From Dirofilaria immitis (taxonomy: Eukaryota; Nematoda; Chromadorea; Rhabditida; Onchocercidae): a stretch of DNA of 64,000 nucleotides. A program made the position numbers and the translations under genes. The notes under the pieces are model-generated. The model saw only the letters and a list, made by a program, of their open reading frames with translations, made no database searches and had not been told where the DNA came from. Positions 55,530-64,000 of this stretch are shown here, one piece after another. Numbering within the stretch: the stretch's first letter is position 1; each line of letters begins with the position of its first letter. The stretch spans positions 3,474,501 through 3,538,500 of the forward strand of contig JAKNDB010000087.1 in NCBI GenBank assembly GCA_024305405.1, in the 5' to 3' direction.

Positions 55530-55705
55530 ATTCCCATATTTCGAAAGAAAAACCAATTCACATGAAACCATTTTCATCATAAATCGAATCCCGACTGCGC
55601 TGTGTTGCTATGACTGGAGCATTTATGAACATTACTGCTCCACAAAATAGCATACAAAGTGCTGACAAATATCAAACAGACCTGTACAGTGTACAGACTG
55701 AACAT
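55530..55705 (-). pseudogene. duplicated first exon of the small membrane protein gene
   Basis: About 170 bases closely matching 55340-55498, including the putative start (MFSLYTVQVCLIFVSTLYAI against the MISLY...FVSILYAIFG copy) and an identical 16-base core encoding ATQRS. This copy has one extra base after TLYAI that breaks the frame and a TGA at the equivalent of FM-W. It is either a decaying tandem copy or, if the extra base is an error, an alternative first exon. Confidence 0.65.
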
Positions 55706-55858
55706 TTTGTCACTTTGATATAATTTTCATCGATGAATATGAAGATGCGAAAATCAATGCTTATCATTTTATTAAGTGTGAGCCTACACTGAAATATACA
55801 ATAAGCATATATGCAATATTTTATCTTTCAAAAAACTTGAGAAGATGAAGTAGCAATA

Positions 55859-58800
55859 TTAGGACGGTTTCTTTGGAGGAGGTACATATCCCCGAGGTCG
55901 AATGAGCATTTGCACCGCTGAAAGACGTTTTCCATTCCAATTAAGTCCAGGATATGTACCCTGAGCTTTATTAGTAGCTGTTAAAGCACCTTTTGTTGGC
56001 ATCCTTTTCTCCACCATCCTCCTCCACCGATGCATTCTTTTTCTGAACTTGTAACGAATGGACACAATTGACTTTGGGCCAATTCGTTTGCTGCTAAAAC
56101 AAAAGAATTTGCTAAAATCTCTCTTGAATATCTATCAAGAAATTTGCGAAATCCTGAGAATGTTTCATGAGCAGTGAATCTGAGCAAAATTTAGCAGCAT
56201 GTAAAGTATGACCTAGTTTATTCATTTACGACAACGAAGAAAACACACCATTTATACCATTTCCATAAATGATACTTCCAATATTTAGTCGATAATCACG
56301 AAGTTTTTCATGAACGATAAAATGCGAATACCAAACCATAATTATGTGCCCATTACTTGCCATACGCAACCTTAAAAGTAATTCATTTGTGCACTGAGGA
56401 CGACTAGTCAAGTAATGCATACGCTCCAGTCCTGAAATTGAAAGATTTCATGGAATTCGATATATTTAAAAATACTGTACATATCTTATTAGTCTAAATT
56501 AATTTTGTCGAAGCAATAAAACCGTCTAATTTATTATTGGCATCGCTCTATGGAGTTCATTTTTAATTAGGTATGCGGATAAACTTCGAAATTTTTGTTG
56601 GAATGAGATTTACTCCACTGCATACATACCAAGAATTATCTTTTACTAAATAATGTGATATAAAGATATTTTAATTTTGCATGATTGAGGAAAGAACTAA
56701 ATTCCAATAAAATTTTATTGAAATGTGAATAAAAACTAACCAATCCAGAAATTTGAATTATCTAGATCGAAACCATTTTCATATTCTAGTATACTTTTGT
56801 TAAAATCAAGCGACGTATTAAAGCGCTGCATGATTATCTGGAAATGAATTTTGAATTTTTTCTTCAAATGACATGCGTAAAAAAGATTATCATCCCTATT
56901 ATATTTAATTCAATTTATCAAATCTGTCCTCAGCTATTAGCATGGTCGACGTCATTTACTGAGTGCTATAATTTCAGACAATAATTTTTATTTTAGGAGA
57001 TTGTATATTGTATGTGAGTGCTACATATTTTTCCATTTCACTCACAAATCCTTGGATAGGAGAAGTATTCAAACTAAATTAATGTCAAATTTCTATTTGA
57101 TTGAGTCGTCGATATGTTTTCAGAAACTTACCGTCCATCCACCACCAAATAGATTCATCTCACAGCGAGCAATAAAAGAACACACTTCAGGCTTAGAACA
57201 ACTCCAGTCATTGAGCTTAAACGAGCCTGATCTCAAAAATGATAACGTCTCTGCAAATCGGAACAGTCGCTATTGAAAGCTGGGGCTGAAACGTATAAAG
57301 TCATTTTTCTCCATCCACAAACTTAAACAACCAAAATTGCCTGATGATATTATTGAGAACGTATCAAGAGTCAAATTACTTGAATGAAATCATTTTTAAT
57401 TTTTTTTGACCTTAAATGGGAGATTATTATAGTTATTTCATTGTCGGATCACTTCAACATTATTTTCCAATTAAAAGATAGTTAATATCTACTTCTGAGT
57501 TGTCGATTGTCAAGAATAAAACGAGGTCTTCGTGTCTCGCAGCTATCAGAAATTGAATTCTGCCATATTTCAGCCATATCAATTGCTATCATTTTGTGCT
57601 TTGGTATTCCTCATCGAATATTAATGAAATAATTTAAAATAGGTCCTTTTCCGGAAGTTTATCAAATATCAAGGAAGCATAGTGAGGAAACATTTCTGGA
57701 CTTTAAACTAACCTAAAAAGGGATACAAAGACCAGAAGAAGTACGCGAATAGCCTAGCGGACAGTCGCATGTAAATATACCAGCAGCCGGACTGAAACTG
57801 CATTGCTTTGATTTTTGACACATTTTACTTCCAGCCATTTCTTTGCAGTATCCTGCGCAATAAATAATATATAAATGAGTCAATGATTAAGATTACTAAT
57901 ACCCAAAAGATGATATTAATAAGTAAAGCAAGAAATAAAATAATGAAAATTTGAGATAAAATAAAGAAATATGATTGAGTATTTCAGGATTCTAAATGTC
58001 AATAAGTAATTTCTCTTATCTGTTTAACGTTTTCGCTTAAAATTTGTACCCCATATTTAGCAGAGGAACGATAAAAACAATTGAAAAAATACTTTCAGCT
58101 TTCAAGTTCCACATCAAACGAAATAAAACTTTTATTTCTATATATAATAAAAAAGAACCTGTTTTGTCCTTTACTTTTATTGCTTTTTTTTAAATTAGAA
58201 GTCATACTTTCATCACTTCCATCGTTGCATTGTTCAATACCATCTAAGACATCAACGATAGATATACATTCATTCGAAGTAATACACCGAAATTCTCCTT
58301 CTAAGCAACCTTCGATTGGCCCTGAATAAATCGTGCAAAAAATTACTCGATTATTATAAAGAAGAGAAACGAATAAAATTGACAACAACAGATACTCGAT
58401 TAGAAAATTACATACAGCGACATGCAATATTAAAGTGAAAAGATAATATAAAATGTTAGTTATTACTTTCAACAGGAGCAGTCACATCAAACGGAGAAAC
58501 GATAGATGGACTTATTCCAGTTTGATTGCAACCTGGTAATTGAAGGGCACAAAGGTCTAAAATAAGTATAGTATTAGAGATTATATGCCTTATCATTTTT
58601 ATTATTCTATTAAAATTTTGAAGTTTTATGATTTAACATATAAATAAAAAATATTAAAAGATAAAGGAGAAATCTGAATGCGAATTCCAGTAATCCTTCA
58701 TTGCATAAACATAAAATGAAGTAAATCAACTCTAATCATAAGTTTTTATCTGACCAGTCTTTCTCCTTTTTTAATTAGTATAGCAAAATATTCAAATGTG

Positions 58801-59477
58801 AGAAACTCAGAACTTTTCGAAGCTAAATTTTCTTTAGAAATTATTCTGAATTCCACTTAACATTTGTCACCTTCATCAGAGCCATCAGCACAATCATCAA
58901 AACCATCTCCAATCCAATGAGGCAAAACACAATTGTCTGTTGACATGCATTTGAAATGTTCCATCTCTGAACATATATTTCGCCCTGTAAAAGAAAAGAC
59001 TTCCATAAACCATAAACTGAACTCTTACGAAGGAAACTAAACATCAATATATTTCTTTAAAAATGAGAAGCTAAAATGAAAGAGAGAGAAATTAGCAATA
59101 AAAAAATAAACATCGACGATCGCTGCATTGCATATCACGCTCTTCTACGTTAACACATTTCCCACAACCATGGCTTATCTTTGAATCACATAATATTTTA
59201 TTCACTGGACATTCTGTAAAAAGAAATATTGATAGTAATCAATTTATGATATAAATTATCAAAATAATTATTTTTTGTTTTTGGGATCTGGACATTAAGT
59301 AGGACCTTCATCAGCTGCATTTGGACAATCAACGAAACAATCTCTTACTGCTGTGAGTGTTATACAAACTCGTGGACCATTAGGATCACAATCAAAGCCT
59401 GCGATACATCTACCACCAATATGTCCGGGATATTCTGTAAATTTCATAGCAATGAAAGAAAGAAATATAGTCACCAA
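55859..59477 (-). CDS. LDLa-EGF-fibrinogen-domain protein (5' end not found)
   Basis: Extracellular modular protein. In transcription order: cysteine-rich LDLa-like exon 59440-59299 (RCIAGFDCDPNG, CFVDCPNAADEGP); 59215-59104 (CGKCVNVEERDMQCSDRRC); canonical LDLa at 58985-58857 (FKCMSTDNCVLPHWIGDGFD, then DCADGSDEG); linker 58560-58470; LDLa 58325-58190 (FRCITSNECISIVDVLDGIE, QCNDGSDES); EGF-like 57850-57730 (CSFSPAAGIFTCDCPLGYS); then the fibrinogen C-terminal domain: 57290-57130 (DCSDLQRRYHF ... MNLFGGGWT), 56855-56758 (IIMQRFNTSLDFNKSILEYE), 56430-56260 (GLERMHYLTSRPQCTNELLL) and 56200-55859 (CIGGGGWWRKGC ... NWNGKRLSAVQMLIRP). Frame breaks lie at 57235-57239 and 55991-55994, probably another near 56185. 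An additional exon at about 59640-59735 may belong to it. Likely a secreted lectin-like or receptor protein; function not assignable from sequence. Confidence 0.8.
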
Positions 59478-61736
59478 ACTAATAAACTAAAATGATTTTC
59501 TCAATATGCATTCTTTCCCAATGACCAAAATCAGATCTCTCTTGGATCTTATACGTGTCGCTAAATCTTGAAACGTGGCATTTGGTACTTCTATCCGATG
59601 TATTTTATCTATCTTCCTTTCTATCGATGCTGTCAATTATTGGACCAGAGAATATCATATGTTCAATTTTCCAATGAACTACACCAATATATAATAATTC
59701 TAGATCATTTCTGCATCCATCACAACCAGTGCAATCCTAGTAGAATTTGACGGTTAAAGACAATAATTCAAAATGATTGTATCGAATAAAAATAGTGACC
59801 TGTAAGAAGTGGAAAATCTGCATACAAACAATGAAGGATGACAAATTTGCATAGAACAATGAGATGAGTAACATCTGTCCACATTTGACATCACCTCTTC
59901 TTCAGCTATTTCTAAATAGCGAAGTGAATGAAATGATTTTTAGAAATGGGACAAAATATGAAGATTTGTGTGATGCTAGGAATGCATGATAGTACACTGC
60001 TTCATTAATAAATAATCATAGTAATAATAATCATAGATCAGATCCTGTCATCCAAATATTTCCAGTTTCTTCATGAATAACTGTGCTATATTACATACAA
60101 TTTTAATTATAGCATTCTGATTGTGATTATTGCGCCGTAGATTCGTGCATCGCTGATGTGAACAGTGAATTGCTTTTTGATTGATTTTAACCATTTAGGA
60201 CAATGCGTGTTCCAGCAATGGCTTACTACGTCATTCGAAATATGAAATGATTCATATTCATTATCCATTGATAACAACTGTAGTCGAAAAAGTTCATCAT
60301 ACTGTCATGATAATTAAACCATAATAAATTGAATTCAAAAGCAAACATTATCCAGTATAAGATATTTAATTTTGGATGAATAATAAGTTTGTGATAACAT
60401 AACGATGACTTCAATGTCATGAAATTAAGCATTTATTTGGTTCACACAGTTTTTAAAAAAATTCCAGAGACGAAATTAAAATTTAAAAGAATGGCAATAG
60501 ATTCATCTACAACCCTACTTCCTTTGAATCATCATCAGACTCATCTATAATCGATCATTTCATATTCAACCCCTCAGCACTATTTCTGTTCACCAAAAAT
60601 TGCAAGCCCATTTGAGGCAAAACATTCACTATTTACGATTCATTCGAGCAAGCAATATGTCGTCTCACAATTTCGTCCCACAATTTTTTTTCAAAAATAA
60701 TACGTTTTATCAAATATAAATATAAATGCTTCAAATATAAATCCTTCATTATGTATTCTAGCTAAATTAATAAAGATCAAGCGTAAATAATTAGCCATTT
60801 GAAGATAGTTAATTTTTGATATTCAAAATTAGATATCTCTGAGATACTTAGTCTTATTCCTATATTAAACGCATCATCGTGGATAATTCAAAATGATTGC
60901 AAATACAAAGTTGTATGATCTATCAAGCAAGCATATTATTCATTGTGAATGCATGCCAATTTGCTGCCTATCATGCCGAAATATGACGTCATTATTTTGA
61001 TATCATTTGTGAGCATGTGTAAGTAGGCTACATGTGAATACATTATTAGTTAGTATCTGGCATCTAAAGTCGAGATTTATCATTTGGAATTAGACCTAGA
61101 ATAAATGTAATGCTCACGTATACAGTTCAGAGCGTCTATTGTCATTTATTTTAGCATTGTCAAATCCATTTTTAGCAACATTCGTCGTAATTCCTAAAGT
61201 TCATCTTCGACGACATTTGTCGTAATTCCAAACTACTAGGGCGGTGCCTGTCGCGGAGTGTTCAGTTATGCTGAGAATTGAAGACGATTCGGCGTCGATC
61301 TGTAACTTTTGATTCATGGATTTTATCGTCTTTCAAGGGATATAGCAATGAACTGTCGATGTTCTTGGTCAGATAGGCCGATGCCTCTTGGAATGGCATC
61401 TTTCACATGTCCACACACAGTTGATCATTCAACCCTACCTATACGACAAAGTCAAAATTCAACTCCTGGACATACACATTGCACTTTGTTAGTTAGTCGC
61501 TATTTATATTTAATATCTAAGAGTCGTATCCTCTCGTACAAGTGAATACCATGAAAAGAAGGAATAATTCCACGAAGTTCATTCGACGGATTTCCTAATC
61601 TTTATTTGATAATGTTTCTTGAGAAGTGACCCGAGACATGCTATTGACTGCAATATTAGGATAAAGATGTGAGTGTAATATCTAGCATATAATGTATAAC
61701 TTTTACTTAGTTTTTAAACTTTGTTTTATTTTTCAG
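59478..61736. other. divergent spacer between the fibrinogen-domain gene and PEX13
   Basis: Mostly non-coding AT-rich DNA. About 59640-59735 (-) has a short cysteine-containing open segment with a possible acceptor that may be a 5' exon of the fibrinogen-domain gene. Around 61160-61240 a motif TTCGTCGTAATTCC / TTTGTCGTAATTCC is repeated, and 61240-61540 is less AT-rich with a plus frame at 61309-61545 that I cannot assign; it may be PEX13 5' sequence. Confidence 0.45.
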
Positions 61737-63402
61737 TTGCACTAATGTAAGAAGCTATGCTACAGACGAAAAAATCACTCGATTTTTTAGTGAATCGACG
61801 AGAGGTTTTTTCTTATCATTATTACAGTAGATAATATCTTTTAATTAAATGATAGTCCTAATAGAATGGACTAAATGAAATTATAAGAAATCTTGAGATT
61901 CTTTCTAGGCGCCTTCAGTAGTATCGAAGCCGTTCTGACTGCTGTAAATTCTGTTGCGGATATGCTCAATGTTACCCATCATGCAGTTTTTAGTTCCTTT
62001 CAAGCTGTAATTGGTGCATTGGACGAATTTGCAAAACTGAAAACACAGGTTCGTAAAGTCGTCTCGCCTTTATTAAAAGAATTTCTTATGCTTAAATGAA
62101 ATTTATTAGCTTAATAATATATCCTATAAAAACAAACTTTTGACAGTTTGAAAAATTGGTGTATAGAAAGATTTTGCTGAAAATTAAGCTAATAAAAAGT
62201 ACAATGAACTATTCTTTTTTCACTTATTTTCTATCGCTAATTATTTCAAAATTCAAACATTGTTAATATCAGAAAAGTCAGCATTGTAACATTAATTTGG
62301 TGATACTTGAGTCTTAGATACATTATTTGTTGGCTTCAACAGCACTATTGAATTGGTTGCGATATATTTGGCGACTTTTGTTGAAATGTTTGAGATTGAG
62401 TGACAGTGGTGATGGTGGGATGGAAGAAATATGGATAAAAGTTCAGAAAAATTCAAGTATGGTCATATTTATATATTGCAAAACATATCTTTTGCCTACG
62501 ATTTTGAATGATTCTGTTAAAGCCAAACACTATACTTTTCCAAAATAGTCTTTTCAAGTAATTTAAGCATTCGGTTCTAAAACAGATTTACGTTGCTTTT
62601 GCAAACATTCTTATTCTTCATGATTTTCTTGTAAAACCTTCCGCAGTTAATTATGTGAAATTGCAGTAAGAGTAAATTCAGGTGCATTCTCAGCACAGGA
62701 AACTCCATCCCAGTTGGTTTCTTCAAATCCTTTTCGTTGGTTACCTTCATTGATGTTTTGGTTGATCGCAATAAGTGTACCGTATTTGATGTATCAATCG
62801 ATTGGAAGAAGTATGGATGAATCAATGAAATGGACAACAGGACAAGATGGTTATTACGAAGCACTGGTAAGTGTTTTGAACTGATAGATAATAGGATGCT
62901 ATTGTAAAATTATATGATAGCATTTAAAACGATGGCAATAAATTTTAGGCAATAGAAAATCATGATGCTGAAGGAAATGATAAAATGTCATTTAAATGTG
63001 GCGACATTTTACGTATTGCGCCTAGAGAATACCAGCCGCAAAAGCTTGGCTACATTTTGGCGTGGTAAGTTATTTTTGATGCAGTTCACAACTCGTCGTT
63101 AATTCCATACTTTAATTATACGATTACTGTCCGATGAAGTATGATAATTTAAATACCGAATTTCATATAAAATTGCAGTATATTTTTATAAGTTGGGAAA
63201 CTCAGCCTATTTACAAAATCTGTAAACAGTTGTTCAGTATTTTCATTCATCTTATTTTCAGCTCGAGAGATAGTAAAAAATCGGGTTGGTCCCAATTAAG
63301 AAAATTCGGTTGACGAAACGAGTCTTTGAATCATCCAATGAACATGACACCGTTCAATTATTTTATGACGCGCACGCTTCTGAAAATGATTTATATGATT
63401 GA
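61737..63402 (+). CDS. PEX13: peroxin-13, peroxisomal import docking protein (5' end not found)
   Basis: Integral peroxisomal membrane protein whose SH3 domain forms the docking complex with PEX14 and the PEX5 receptor. Exons: 61737-61804 (ITRFFSESTR), 61909-62048 (GAFSSIEAVLTAVNSVADML, FSSFQAVIGALDEFAKLK), about 62336-62450 (LLNWLRYIWRLLLKCLRLSD), about 62670-62868 (including FWLIAISVPYLMYQSI, a membrane segment), about 62949-63065 (MSFKCGDILRIAPREYQPQK, the SH3 core) and about 63262-63402 (SRDSKKSG, ending ENDLYD). The block ESTRGAFSSIE aligns with the start of the conserved peroxin-13 region. The glycine/tyrosine-rich N-terminus and start codon are not identified. One frame break at 63286-63287, in the SH3 strand that should read GLVPIKKI. 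Confidence 0.9.
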
Positions 63403-64000
63403 GCTAATTTTATCACCACATTATTTTGAAAATTCTCATCTAATCTATTTACGGTGTATTTAGAATTTTCACAGAGTATACTTTAAATTTTGAGATTTTG
63501 TAATTCTTTCTTAATTCTCAAAATTTCTCAAGTTTCGCAACAAATTCTTCGAAGTTGTTATTGAATTATGCTACTTAGTTCTGCTTTTCTCTGATTTGAG
63601 ACTAATCATTTAAGTGAGAATTTAAAATACCTTTCAATATCACTTTCATATTTTTGTTTTCTTTATTCTAGTAAGGATAAAACATTGAATTCTTTACTGC
63701 TGCAATTTGCGTGTTAAGTGCCTTGTTATGATCGATCTTTTTATTTATTATTTCTTAGTCTTGTAATCCAATTACGGTTTTCTGCGGCGCTTCCATAGGC
63801 CTCATTACTAGCACTGTTAAAAAGTTGTAGTTTGTTACATCTCAACTTCTATATTTGCACAACGTACTTTTGTATAGTCATTTGTCTTTATCATTCTATA
63901 ATTTTAAATGGAAGAAATTTCAAGAATAATTTTTAATGCTGTGTTCTGTATATATCTCGCAACTGATAAAAAATTTAAAGAGTTCTTGAAGGTAGGAAAT
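63403..64000. other. 3' flank of PEX13
   Basis: AT-rich, no recognisable gene; presumably the 3' untranslated region and downstream sequence. Confidence 0.5.

Noticed and set aside
62577..62864. Minus-strand frame of 95 codons
   Set aside because: Antisense to the PEX13 exon before the SH3 domain.

Overview
The window looks like nuclear DNA of a filarial (spirurid) nematode. It is very AT-rich, with short exons, GT-AG introns of tens to several hundred bases, and conserved animal genes with nematode-like sequence. One intron holds a piece of Wolbachia-type bacterial coding DNA, as expected where the host carries or carried that endosymbiont. No virus, plasmid or CRISPR array is seen.

Layout, left to right. 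Three minus-strand genes fill 0.4-15.7 kb: acylglycerol kinase (AGK, 3' end not found), an REXO1/PQE-1-type RNA exonuclease, and phosphoglucomutase (PGM1). Ribosomal protein L37 is on the plus strand at 16.8-17.4 kb. From 17.4 to 31.5 kb coding is sparse: an unassigned plus-strand gene (24.4-25.1 kb) enclosed by a long imperfect inverted repeat, a minus-strand secreted cysteine-rich protein (27.9-29.2 kb), and SDHD, the small membrane anchor of mitochondrial complex II (29.9-31.6 kb). SDHD is divergent from a plus-strand diflavin-type reductase resembling methionine synthase reductase (32.2-35.8 kb), of which only the FAD/NADPH half is visible. A minus-strand BTB protein (36.0-38.6 kb) and fructosamine-3-kinase (39.2-42.8 kb) follow; the fourth coding exon of the kinase is separated from the third by the intron that holds the bacterial insert (40.76-41.97 kb). 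SNX13 is on the plus strand at 45.2-51.5 kb. Then on the minus strand come a KLHDC2-like kelch protein (52.5-54.9 kb), a small membrane protein with a duplicated first exon (55.0-55.7 kb), and an LDLa-EGF-fibrinogen-domain protein (55.9-59.7 kb). PEX13 is on the plus strand at 61.7-63.4 kb.

The genes are mostly unrelated housekeeping functions (mitochondrial lipid kinase and complex II, sugar phosphate metabolism, peroxisome import, endosomal sorting, translation), so neighbourhood says little about function, except that AGK, REXO1 and PGM1 could share a transcription unit.

A quality warning applies throughout. Nearly every conserved gene carries at least one single-base frame break inside a conserved exon, almost always one base missing from a short homopolymer. 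Because this affects unrelated essential genes alike, consensus sequencing error is more likely than gene death. Exon coordinates given as 'about' are read from splice signals and family alignment by eye.
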